Source: Planctomycetaceae bacterium (GTDB lineage Bacteria; Planctomycetota; Planctomycetia; Pirellulales; Thermoguttaceae). Taken from it: a DNA stretch of 14,331 nt. Positions 7,202-14,331 of the stretch are shown piece after piece. The position numbers were made by a program, and so were the translations under genes. The first letter of the stretch is position 1, and each line of letters opens with the position of its first letter. The notes under the pieces are model-generated. The model searched no databases. It saw nothing but the letters and a program-made list of their open reading frames with translations, and was not told the DNA's origin. The stretch spans positions 1 to 14,331 of the forward strand of contig JAITQJ010000064.1 in NCBI GenBank assembly GCA_031288955.1. Reading direction: 5' to 3'.

Positions 7202-8509
7202 ATGCTGTATTTTATTTCCTTCGGATTATTGCTGCTGTTCTTGTTGGCTCTGGGAGCGAGGTCTCTCAAGTCTTTTTCACGGCATAAATTAGAGGAATTC
7301 TGCAAACAGCACAATGCAAACACGCGTCTCAATTCAATCCTAAAACATTACGACCGCATCGGTGCTGCCGTTACTCTTGTCCGCATCATCGGCTCCGCCG
7401 TTTTTATCGCCGCCGTCATAATGAACGGCGAACGGCAAGCAGCAAACGGCGAGTTCGTTGTAAGCGAATACCTCCGGCTCTTGGCATACCTGTTCTTATT
7501 GCTCGCCGCAGTCTATTATCTGCCCCGTTCTATCGCCAGCATTTGGGGAACGTCCTTTGTCTATCATACGTGGAACTGTTGGAAATTACTCGCCCTTCCC
7601 GTTGTTCCGCTGCTCGTCATCGACCGCTTTATATCCGTATTCTTTCACCGTCTTGCGGATGTCGAAGAAGAAAATGAAGACGATTTTGAAGACGAAATCC
7701 GAATGATTGTAACCGAAGGACACCGCGAAGGACTGCTCGAAGACGATGCCCGCGAAATTATCGAAGGAGCAATGAAGTTGCGGGACGTAACCGTTTCCGA
7801 AGTAATGACTCCCCGTACGGATATGAAGTGCATCGCCGACAGCCTTTCTTGGGACGAAATGCTTCAATTCGTGTCAACGTGTTCGCATAGCCGCATACCG
7901 GTTTACAAAGAAACCCGCGATGACATCGTCGGTGTTCTGCATACAAAAAATCTTCTGCGGGCGGTATTGCAATGCATTCCGGCGGGATTGCGGCTGGACG
8001 GCGGCTGGACGGAATTATTATCCAAACCGCTGTTCGTGCCGGAAACGAAGCCGGTCGATGCTTTACTCAAGGAATTTCAAAATGTTAAAGGTGCCGCAGA
8101 AGATAACACCTTGGCGGTACCGGGGCATTTGGCGATGGTGCTGGACGAGTACGGCGGCGTTGCCGGTGTTGTCACATTAGAAGATTTGCTCGAAGAAATC
8201 GTCGGCGAAATCACCGATGAACACGATGCGGTAACAGCAGAGAAAGAAATCGTTCAGGTGTCTTCCGGCGTATATGAAGTCCTCGGCAAAGTACGTATTG
8301 ACGACCTCAACGAGCGGCTTGATTTACATTTGCCCGACGACGAAGATTATGATACGGCTGCCGGTTTTATGTTTTCGACGCTCGGACATTTTCCCGAAAC
8401 CGGCGAAACGGTCAAACATATCTGGGAAGGTAAAACGTACTGTTTGACCGCCGTGGAAGTCAATAAACGCCGAATTGAAAAAATCCGCATTGAAGGTATT
8501 GACAATTAA
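7202..8509 (+). CDS. CorC/HlyC-family membrane protein with CBS domains
   Basis: The 435-residue protein has an N-terminal membrane part with hydrophobic segments at about 1-18, 56-74, 92-108 and 128-148, followed by an acidic stretch (154-165) and a cytosolic part. The cytosolic part shows VSEVMTPRTDM (198-208) at the start of the first CBS domain, and HLAMVLDEYGGVAGVVTLED (309-328) plus EEIVGEI in the second, both hallmarks of the CNNM/CorC family, then a CorC_HlyC domain (about 350-430). Family members are linked to magnesium or cobalt efflux and sometimes annotated as hemolysins; the CBS pair usually binds adenine nucleotides. Two oddities: the first membrane segment lacks the small/acidic SAxETA-type motif common in the family, and the second CBS has an extra loop (about 294-308) before its core strand. 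ATG 7202 follows a good promoter by 23 nt. Transport function is inferred, not shown. Confidence 0.85.
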   Translation: MLYFISFGLLLLFLLALGARSLKSFSRHKLEEFCKQHNANTRLNSILKHYDRIGAAVTLVRIIGSAVFIAAVIMNGERQAANGEFVVSEYLRLLAYLFLLLAAVYYLPRSIASIWGTSFVYHTWNCWKLLALPVVPLLVIDRFISVFFHRLADVEEENEDDFEDEIRMIVTEGHREGLLEDDAREIIEGAMKLRDVTVSEVMTPRTDMKCIADSLSWDEMLQFVSTCSHSRIPVYKETRDDIVGVLHTKNLLRAVLQCIPAGLRLDGGWTELLSKPLFVPETKPVDALLKEFQNVKGAAEDNTLAVPGHLAMVLDEYGGVAGVVTLEDLLEEIVGEITDEHDAVTAEKEIVQVSSGVYEVLGKVRIDDLNERLDLHLPDDEDYDTAAGFMFSTLGHFPETGETVKHIWEGKTYCLTAVEVNKRRIEKIRIEGIDN

Positions 8510-8587
8510 AAAACAAAAACAGATAATCGGTACGGATTGCATATTTTTCGCCGTCCTTGTTGATGTCCTCTAACCCGTTATCTTGCG

Positions 8588-9868
8588 ATGAACTGGATTG
8601 AAACACCTGAAAAAGTTACCGATGCTGAAAAAGACCGGTACGATGCAGAAGAAGGGCCGCCGGACGAATCCTGGATTTCCAGCGACCGGTTTATTGCACA
8701 ATTTGACGGTGCCGTTGATGATTATCTCAGTACCTTAATCACCGAGGCATTGAAAGCCGGCGCGAGCGATTTCTTCTTCACGCCCCGTGAAGATATGGTC
8801 GATATTGCTATTCGTGCAATGGGCTTGCTGCGTCCCTGGGGACAAATCACGCGGGAATTCGGCATTAGGCTTATCACACACCTGAAAGTTTCCGCCAATA
8901 TGGACATTCTCCGGGCGTTTCTTCCGCAAGACGGACGTATTCGTTACCGGTTAGCCAACGGCGAGAGCATTGACTTGCGTTTGGCAACGCTGCCGACGAT
9001 GGAAGGCGAAGACCTGACGATTCGGATTCTCGACAGCCGCAATATGCTGGGAATGGAAGACATCGGCTTTCACCGTACCAACTTTAACAGGCTTTACAAT
9101 ATCGTCAGTCAGCCGGGCGGTTTGATTCTCGTTACCGGTCCGACCGGTATGGGGAAGACGACGACGCTTTATGCAACGCTGAAACACCTCAACGACGGTA
9201 CGCGGAAGATTCATACGCTTGAAGACCCGATTGAATACACGCTTGACGGACTGCATCAGTCGCAAATCAATTTGTCGCGGGGCATTGACTTTCCCGACTT
9301 ATTGCGGGGTATTCTGCGTCAATCGCCGGACGTGATTATGGTCGGCGAAATTCGGGACGGAATTACAGCGGACATTGTTGTCCGTGCGGCAAACAGCGGT
9401 CAACTTGTGCTGGCAACATCACACGCCCGGTCAACGGTTGAAGCGTGTGAGGCAATGCTGTTCCTTGGTGTTCAGCCGCAATTTTTCGCCAGTTGTCTTT
9501 TGGGCGTTGTAACACAGCGGCTGGTGCGCAAGTTGTGTCCGTTTTGTAAATTGCCGCTGCACTCCGAAGACAACGGCGGCGAAGAACAACAGATGTACGT
9601 GCCGGTCGGCTGCCCGGAATGTAATCATAGCGGTTACAAAGGACGGGTGGCGGTCGGCGAGGTGCTGAAAATCTCGCCGGACATTGAGAAGATGATTCGG
9701 GACGGTTCGACAATGTACCAGATTCACCAAAAGGCGGTTGACGAAGGAATGGTCGATTTGCGGACCGACGCTCAAGATAAGTTGGAAAAGGGATTGACGA
9801 GTGTGGACGAAATTCTTCGTGCTGTTCCGGGACAGTTTGCGGATTACAATCTGAAAAAATCGCTGTAA
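8588..9868 (+). CDS. GspE/PilB-type secretion ATPase, short and divergent
   Basis: This 426-residue hexameric-type ATPase should power pilus assembly or type II secretion at the inner membrane. Walker A GPTGMGKTT (184-192), the Asp box LEDPIE (211-216), Walker B PDVIMVGEIRD (247-257) and a four-cysteine zinc site (C317-x2-C320, C342-x2-C345) are all present, the last marking the GspE/PilB branch rather than PilT retraction ATPases. The protein is clearly shorter than typical GspE (about 500-570 residues) and has no recognisable N1/MshEN domain: only about 40 acidic residues precede the ATPase N-terminal subdomain. Two conserved blocks are altered: AGASDFFFTP (58-66) replaces the usual ASDIHIEP, and LATSHARST (275-283) replaces the usual LSTLHTND. 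No other secretion or pilus gene is nearby. It follows the CorC-like gene by 78 nt on the same strand and converges with uvrB. No Shine-Dalgarno is seen. Confidence 0.88.
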   Translation: MNWIETPEKVTDAEKDRYDAEEGPPDESWISSDRFIAQFDGAVDDYLSTLITEALKAGASDFFFTPREDMVDIAIRAMGLLRPWGQITREFGIRLITHLKVSANMDILRAFLPQDGRIRYRLANGESIDLRLATLPTMEGEDLTIRILDSRNMLGMEDIGFHRTNFNRLYNIVSQPGGLILVTGPTGMGKTTTLYATLKHLNDGTRKIHTLEDPIEYTLDGLHQSQINLSRGIDFPDLLRGILRQSPDVIMVGEIRDGITADIVVRAANSGQLVLATSHARSTVEACEAMLFLGVQPQFFASCLLGVVTQRLVRKLCPFCKLPLHSEDNGGEEQQMYVPVGCPECNHSGYKGRVAVGEVLKISPDIEKMIRDGSTMYQIHQKAVDEGMVDLRTDAQDKLEKGLTSVDEILRAVPGQFADYNLKKSL

Positions 9869-9895
9869 GATGCGTCTGCAAAGTATAAATTAACC

Positions 9896-9913
9896 GCGGA
9901 GTTTTTTCTCCGC
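9896..9913. terminator. Small hairpin between convergent genes
   Basis: A 6-bp perfect stem, GCGGAG (9896-9901) and CTCCGC (9908-9913), with a T6 loop sits in the 45-nt gap between the ATPase gene and uvrB, immediately after the uvrB stop codon on the minus strand. A shared bidirectional terminator is the simplest reading. Neither flank has a real T-tract, so strength is doubtful. Confidence 0.5.
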
Positions 9914-11935
9914 TTACCGCTGTCTTTTGTGTTTTTTTTCTTTTTTGAAATTGAACATACGGTTGGCGGTGTGTTTGCCGATATTTTTTTTCATCACTTC
10001 AATCTTATCCCGCAGGTGCGCTGCCCGCTCAAACTCCAGTGCCTCTGCTGCCTCAAGCATTTCTTTCTCTAACTCGCCTATCAACTCTGCGGTAACAAAC
10101 AATTCACCTGCTTCATCGCCTTTCGCATCAGTATCCGTACTCCGCATTTCCTCAATGCCTTTCGCGATGTTTTTCTTTATCGTTTCCGGCGTGATATTAT
10201 TTGCCGTATTGTACTCTTCCTGTTTTTTACGCCGCCGCTGCGTTTCATCAATCGCCCGCTGCATTGACCCCGTTATTCTGTCGGCATACAATATGACCTT
10301 TGCGTTCACATTTCTTGCACTGCGTCCAATCGTTTGAATCAGTGCCGTATCACTGCGCAAAAATCCTTCCTTATCCGCATCGAGAATCGCCACCAGCGAC
10401 ACCTCCGGCAAATCCAAGCCTTCCCGCAGCAGATTCACACCGACTAACACATCAAAGGCACCCGCCCGCAACTCTTGCAGCAATTCAACACGTTCAAAGG
10501 CATCCAATTCGCTGTGCAGCCATTTTGCCCGGACCTTCTGTTTTTGCAGGTATGCCGCAATGTCTTCGGCAAGGCGTTTCGTGAATGCGGCAACCAGCAC
10601 GCGGTCGCCCTGTGCCGTCCGTTCTTTTATTTGCCCCAATAAATGCGGTATCTGTTTCGATGCCGGTACAATTTCGACAACGGGGTCAAGGAGTCCCGTC
10701 GGACGAATCACCTGGTCAACCAGCCGTTCTTCGCTCAATTCCTTTTCGTAATCGCCGGGTGTTGCAGAAACGAAAACGGCTTGTTTGATTTTCGTCTCCC
10801 ATTCCTCAAAACGCAGCGGACGGTTATCAAGTGCCGACGGCAGGCGGAAGCCGTGGTCAACCAGATTACGTTTCCTCGCGTGGTCGCCGTTGAACATTGC
10901 GTGAATCTGCGGCAGTGTTACGTGTGATTCATCAACGAAGAGCAGATAATCTTCCGGGAAAAATTCAAAAAGCGTTTCCGGTATATCGCCTGTCTTCCGG
11001 TTCGACATTGCCAATGAATAATTTTCGATGCCCGGACAATAACCGATTTCCTGAATCAATTCGAGGTCGTATTTTGTCCGTGCCTGCAAGCGTTGGGCTT
11101 CGAGCAGCATCCCCCTGTCTTTGAAATACTTTAGACGGTCTTCGAGTTCGGCTTTGATTTTCCCGACAGCACTTTCAATCCGCTCTTCGGGCAGAACGAA
11201 ATGCTTTGCCGGATACACAACGTACTCCCCGATTTTTTTAACCGTTTCGGCACTGATAGGATTGATAAGCGAAATCTGTTCAATTTCATCGCCCCAAAAT
11301 TCAATCCGCACGGCAATTTCTTCGTTTGACGGATACAGGTCAACACAGTCGCCGCGGACACGGAACTTGCCCCGGACAAATTCGCTGTCGCTGCGTTCAT
11401 ACTGTATCTCGACGAATCGGGAAAGCAGTTTATTGCGGGGAATATCGTCGCCGACTTTGAGCGGCACAAGCATTTTTTTGTAATCGTCTGCCGAACCGAG
11501 TCCGAAAATACACGAAACGCTGGCAACAATGATAACATCGCGGCGTGTTACGAGATAACTGGTTGCTGCAAGACGAAGGCGGTCGATTTCTTCATTCACC
11601 GAGGCATCTTTTTCGATATAAATGTCGCGCTGGGGAATGTATGCTTCGGGCTGATAATAGTCATAATACGAGATGAAATACGCAACGGCATTATCGGGAA
11701 AGAACGTTTTGAATTCGCTGTAAAGTTGTGCGGCAAGCGTTTTGTTATGCGACAGAACAAGAGTTGGACGATTGAGTTGGGCAATGACGTTTGCCATTGT
11801 GAAGGTTTTGCCGCTTCCGGTAACGCCTTGGAGAGTTTGGATTCTATGTCCTTTTTGAATACCGCTCACGAGGGCATCAATGGCTTGAGGCTGGTCGCCG
11901 GAAGGCAGAAACGGGGCTTGAAGGTGAAACTCCAT
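9914..11935 (-). CDS. uvrB: Excinuclease ABC subunit B
   Basis: The 673-residue product is a full-length UvrB, the helicase-fold subunit that verifies DNA damage after UvrA loading and recruits UvrC in nucleotide excision repair. Walker A GVTGSGKT is at 37-44, the damage-probing beta-hairpin SYYDYYQPEAYIP at 89-101, DESH at 335-338, helicase motifs around 496-541 (VGVNLLREGLDLPEVSL, QTIGRSARN), and the C-terminal UVR domain that contacts UvrC at about 613-650. The last 20 residues are strongly basic (FKKEKKHKRQR). No residue of the expected motifs appears to be missing. ATG 11935 begins at MEFHLQAPFLPSGDQP, which matches the usual UvrB N-terminus, so the start is well supported; no Shine-Dalgarno precedes it. 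It is divergent from the threonine synthase gene and convergent with the secretion ATPase gene, so it is probably a single-gene transcript. Confidence 0.97.
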   Translation of the reverse strand: MEFHLQAPFLPSGDQPQAIDALVSGIQKGHRIQTLQGVTGSGKTFTMANVIAQLNRPTLVLSHNKTLAAQLYSEFKTFFPDNAVAYFISYYDYYQPEAYIPQRDIYIEKDASVNEEIDRLRLAATSYLVTRRDVIIVASVSCIFGLGSADDYKKMLVPLKVGDDIPRNKLLSRFVEIQYERSDSEFVRGKFRVRGDCVDLYPSNEEIAVRIEFWGDEIEQISLINPISAETVKKIGEYVVYPAKHFVLPEERIESAVGKIKAELEDRLKYFKDRGMLLEAQRLQARTKYDLELIQEIGYCPGIENYSLAMSNRKTGDIPETLFEFFPEDYLLFVDESHVTLPQIHAMFNGDHARKRNLVDHGFRLPSALDNRPLRFEEWETKIKQAVFVSATPGDYEKELSEERLVDQVIRPTGLLDPVVEIVPASKQIPHLLGQIKERTAQGDRVLVAAFTKRLAEDIAAYLQKQKVRAKWLHSELDAFERVELLQELRAGAFDVLVGVNLLREGLDLPEVSLVAILDADKEGFLRSDTALIQTIGRSARNVNAKVILYADRITGSMQRAIDETQRRRKKQEEYNTANNITPETIKKNIAKGIEEMRSTDTDAKGDEAGELFVTAELIGELEKEMLEAAEALEFERAAHLRDKIEVMKKNIGKHTANRMFNFKKEKKHKRQR

Positions 11936-11985
11936 AAAAAGCAGTTAAAGGATAGGGTATCTCAAAAAACACGCCGGCAAATGAA

Positions 11986-12103
11986 AATGGATAATTGACA
12001 ATGAACGGTTTTTAACGGATAATCAGGAACGAATGGTTGATAGAAGCCGGAAACCGCAGCGGCATAAATCCGTATCTTCACTATTCATTGTTTATTATTC
12101 ATT
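11986..12103. repeat. Imperfect inverted repeat between uvrB and the PLP enzyme gene
   Basis: Left arm 11986-12005 (AATGGATAATTGACAATGAA) and the reverse complement of right arm 12084-12103 (AATGAATAATAAACAATGAA) agree at 17 of 20 positions. Moving inwards, both arms also contain ACGGAT at slightly different spacing, so a longer decayed repeat is possible. About 78 nt lie between the arms. It resembles the AT-rich ATGAATAATGAA-type short repeats found in intergenic regions of many bacteria, but I cannot say whether other copies exist. Confidence 0.6.
11995..12023 (+). promoter_or_regulatory. Strong sigma70-like promoter for the PLP enzyme gene
   Basis: TTGACA (11995-12000, perfect -35) and GATAAT (12018-12023, 5 of 6) are separated by exactly 17 nt. 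Transcription would start near 12030, giving a 5' leader of about 78 nt before ATG 12108. The -35 box lies inside the left arm of the inverted repeat, and the leader contains the right arm. Confidence 0.7.
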
Positions 12104-12107
12104 CTTT

Positions 12108-13490
12108 ATGTCTGTTTATCAACACTGTATTAACCCGAACTGCTCGAAAACCTTCGGCGTTGACGAAATACTGCACCGCTGTCCGAGTTGCGGTGAACTC
12201 CTTGATGTCCAATACGATTGGAATAAAATTGCCGCTCCGAAAAATCTCCGGCATTTTGAAACGTATTGGAGTCAACGCTTTCAACCGCATCGTTTCAGCG
12301 GTGTCTGGCGTTTTCACGAACTCCTGCCGTTTTTGCCCCTCGAAAAATGTATCACTATCGGCGAAGGTCAGACGCTTCTTCGGCAAACTCATCGGGTTGC
12401 GTTATACGCTGGTTTAGATAGCGGCGGATTGTTTCTGCAATACGAGGGGCTGAATCCGTCCGGCAGTTTCAAAGACAACGGTATGTCTGCTGCGTTTTCG
12501 CACGGTGCCTTTGTCGGAGCAACCCGCGCTGCCTGTGCTTCAACCGGAAACACCAGCGCATCATTGGCGGTTTATTCTGCCTGCACGAATTTAATGAAGT
12601 CCATTATTTTTATCGGCAGCGGCAAAATCGCTTACGGCAAACTTTCGCAGGCTCTTGATTACGGGGCGAAAACGATTCAAATCCAGGGCGACTTCGACGA
12701 TGCAATGGCGCGGGTTCAGGAGGTTTCCAAACAACTCGGCATCTATCTTGTGAACAGTCTCAATCCGTTCCGTCTCGAAGGACAAAAAACGATAATGTTT
12801 CGGGTTCTCGAAGCGTTGCGCTGGGAAGTGCCGGATTGGATTGTCGTGCCGGGCGGAAATCTCGGCAACTCCAGCAGTTTCGGCAAAGCGTTCATCGAAT
12901 TGCATCAACTCGGCTTGATTACGAAAGTGCCGCGGCTTGCGGTCATCAATGCTGCCGGTGCGAACACGCTTTACCGGCTTTATGAACAGGAAAAACTGCG
13001 ATGGAACGGCGGACATTACGATAAAACGCTTGTGCAGCAATTCTTTGATACGATGACGGCAGAAGGACGCAAAGCCTCGACGATGGCAAGTGCTATCGAA
13101 ATTAACCGACCGGTCAATTTGTCAAAATGCCTTCGTGCCTTGGACTTTATGAACGGTGTCGTTCGTGAGGTTTCTGAACAGGAGATGGCGGACGCAAAAG
13201 CCCAGGTCGGAGCGGGCGGTCTCGGCTGTGAACCGGCAAGTGCGGCGAGCGTTGCCGGTACGCGAAAACTTGTAGCCGAAGGTATTATCGGTAAATCGGA
13301 ACGGGTCGTGTGCATTTTGACGGGACATCAGTTAAAAGACCCGAATGTAACTGTTGCGTATCACGGTACGGATAAACAATTTTTTACGGACGTTCTCGGA
13401 ACCCGCGGCGTAAAAACGGCGGAATTTGCAAACCAGCCGGTCTCGGCTGCAAACAATATCGAAGAAATTATCAGGACTCTGCAAAGTTGA
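12108..13490 (+). CDS. thrC: Threonine synthase-type PLP enzyme
   Basis: The 460-residue fold-type II PLP enzyme most likely converts O-phosphohomoserine to threonine. The PLP lysine is K122 in NPSGSFKDNGM, CASTGNTSAS (143-152) contacts the cofactor, VPGGNLGNSSSFGKA (247-261) provides the phosphate-binding glycine-rich loop, and GLGCEPASAASVAG (371-384) is also typical. An N-terminal cysteine set, C7-x4-C12 and C25-x2-C28, looks like the small zinc-ribbon-like cap seen in many such enzymes. I chose ATG 12108 rather than the in-frame ATG 12033, because the longer form would add 25 residues translated from the repeat-bearing leader (RHKSVSSLFIVYYSFF) with no resemblance to the family, and the promoter fits the shorter form. 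No Shine-Dalgarno is visible. The same fold includes threonine dehydratase and cysteate synthase, so exact substrate is likely but not proven. Confidence 0.87.
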   Translation: MSVYQHCINPNCSKTFGVDEILHRCPSCGELLDVQYDWNKIAAPKNLRHFETYWSQRFQPHRFSGVWRFHELLPFLPLEKCITIGEGQTLLRQTHRVALYAGLDSGGLFLQYEGLNPSGSFKDNGMSAAFSHGAFVGATRAACASTGNTSASLAVYSACTNLMKSIIFIGSGKIAYGKLSQALDYGAKTIQIQGDFDDAMARVQEVSKQLGIYLVNSLNPFRLEGQKTIMFRVLEALRWEVPDWIVVPGGNLGNSSSFGKAFIELHQLGLITKVPRLAVINAAGANTLYRLYEQEKLRWNGGHYDKTLVQQFFDTMTAEGRKASTMASAIEINRPVNLSKCLRALDFMNGVVREVSEQEMADAKAQVGAGGLGCEPASAASVAGTRKLVAEGIIGKSERVVCILTGHQLKDPNVTVAYHGTDKQFFTDVLGTRGVKTAEFANQPVSAANNIEEIIRTLQS

Positions 13491-13531
13491 GAGCGAAGAA
13501 TTGAAAATAACTTTAACCCCGAAAGGAAACG

Positions 13532-14331
13532 ATGATGAGATTGACTTCACGACGTTCTTTTTTACAAGCCTCCGGGCTTGCCGCCGGTGCTGCCGCTGCC
13601 GCTCCGCTTTACGTTCACGCTGCTGAACAGAATACTATCAGGATTGCCCTTATCGGTGCCGGCGGAAGAGGACGCGGTGCCGCTATCAATGCCCTGAAAA
13701 CGGAAGGACCGACGCAGTTGGTTGCCCTTGCCGATGCCTTTCCCGACCGAACTGCCAACAGTGCCAATGCCCTTGTTAAGCAAATGGCTTCGCAGCCGGG
13801 AAAAGTTGACCTGCCCGAAGAACGCCGTTTTTCCGGTCTCAATGCGTACAAACAGGCAATCGATTGTCTCAAACCCGGCGATGTTGCTATCTGTGCAAGT
13901 TGCTGCGGTTTCCGTCCTCTGCACGTTGAATATGCCGTTAGTAAAGGCGTTAACGTCTTTATGGAGAAGCCCTTTGCCAGTGATTCTCCCGGCACGCGGC
14001 GGATTCAGGCGGCGGCAAAACTCGCAGACGAAAAGAACATCAAAATCGCCTGCGGTTTAATGTGGAGGCACAGCAAAGCCCGCGAACAAGTTATCGAACG
14101 GATTCATAACGGCGAAATCGGCGAACTGATTCACTTACGCGGCTTTCGTATGCACAATCCGTACGGTTCGATGAAAACGGACAAGGAACCGGGGACGGTT
14201 GAATATCAGATTAAACGTTTTCACGCTTTCGATTGGGCAGGCGGAAATCTTTTCATTGATTACTGTATCCATAACATTGACGTTGCGTGTTGGGCAAAAG
14301 GAGCGTGGCCCGTTTCGTGCATCGGTCTCGG
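13532..14331 (+). CDS. Tat-exported Gfo/Idh/MocA-family oxidoreductase, 3' end missing
   Basis: The frame is open from ATG 13532 to the window edge, giving about 266 residues of a protein that is usually around 400-450. A twin-arginine signal (TSRRSFLQASGL, then an alanine-rich core to about residue 31) indicates folded export with bound cofactor. A Rossmann fold follows with IGAGGRGRGA (41-50) for NAD(P), VALADAFP at the end of the second strand, MEKPFA (144-149) with the catalytic-type EKP, and FIDYCIHNIDVACW (241-254) with the conserved His247 and Asp250 of the catalytic domain. Family members oxidise or epimerise sugars and inositols, and planctomycetes have many exported copies. AAGGA (13523-13527) precedes two adjacent ATGs; the second (13535) has the better 7-nt spacing. 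This is the only clear Shine-Dalgarno in the window. It begins 41 nt after the PLP enzyme stop, so read-through is possible. Substrate unknown. Confidence 0.9.
   Translation, partial: MMRLTSRRSFLQASGLAAGAAAAAPLYVHAAEQNTIRIALIGAGGRGRGAAINALKTEGPTQLVALADAFPDRTANSANALVKQMASQPGKVDLPEERRFSGLNAYKQAIDCLKPGDVAICASCCGFRPLHVEYAVSKGVNVFMEKPFASDSPGTRRIQAAAKLADEKNIKIACGLMWRHSKAREQVIERIHNGEIGELIHLRGFRMHNPYGSMKTDKEPGTVEYQIKRFHAFDWAGGNLFIDYCIHNIDVACWAKGAWPVSCIGL

Noticed and set aside
7066..7287. Small 73-residue plus-strand frame before the CorC-like gene
   Set aside because: It overlaps both the promoter and the first 86 bases of the CorC-like gene in another frame and resembles no known protein.
9363..9881. 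172-residue minus-strand frame opposite the ATPase gene
   Set aside because: It is antisense to the Walker B and zinc-binding region of a well-supported gene; the Arg/Pro-rich composition is typical of a shadow frame.
11936..11985. Promoter for uvrB on the minus strand
   Set aside because: Only weak hexamers (for example TATCCT) are found and none has a matching -35 at proper distance.

Overview
The window looks like chromosome from a Planctomycetota-type bacterium, or a close relative in the PVC group. The evidence is a run of secreted S1-family sulfatases, a Gfo/Idh/MocA-type oxidoreductase with a twin-arginine signal, almost no Shine-Dalgarno sequences before the start codons, and LamG and esterase modules fused to a sulfatase. 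This assignment comes from gene content only; Verrucomicrobiota, Kiritimatiellota or Lentisphaerota are possible alternatives. I see no RNA genes, CRISPR arrays, transposases or phage genes. No gene-free stretch exceeds about 215 bases.

Left part (1-7045), plus strand: four consecutive sulfatase genes. The first is only a C-terminal fragment that enters from the left edge and ends in a strong hairpin. The second is a 1020-residue sulfatase-LamG-esterase fusion. The third is a standard arylsulfatase-like enzyme. The fourth has an off-consensus active-site motif, CQTSR instead of CxPSR. All three complete proteins start with a Sec-type signal peptide, so they probably act together on a sulfated, partly acylated polysaccharide outside the cytoplasm or in the periplasm. 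No formylglycine-generating enzyme, transporter or glycoside hydrolase lies in the window.

Middle part (7046-9914), plus strand: a divergent CorC/HlyC-type membrane protein with CBS domains, preceded by a good sigma70-like promoter, then a short GspE/PilB-type secretion or pilus ATPase with altered motifs. A small hairpin separates these from the convergent uvrB gene.

Right part (9914-14331): uvrB on the minus strand is divergent from a threonine synthase-type PLP enzyme. The gap between them holds a near-perfect sigma70 promoter embedded in an imperfect inverted repeat whose right arm ends four bases before the PLP enzyme start codon. The window closes with the N-terminal two-thirds or so of a Tat-exported Gfo/Idh/MocA oxidoreductase.

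The most interesting items are the three-module sulfatase-LamG-esterase fusion, the CQTSR sulfatase, the motif-altered GspE-like ATPase, and the inverted repeat and promoter upstream of the threonine synthase gene.
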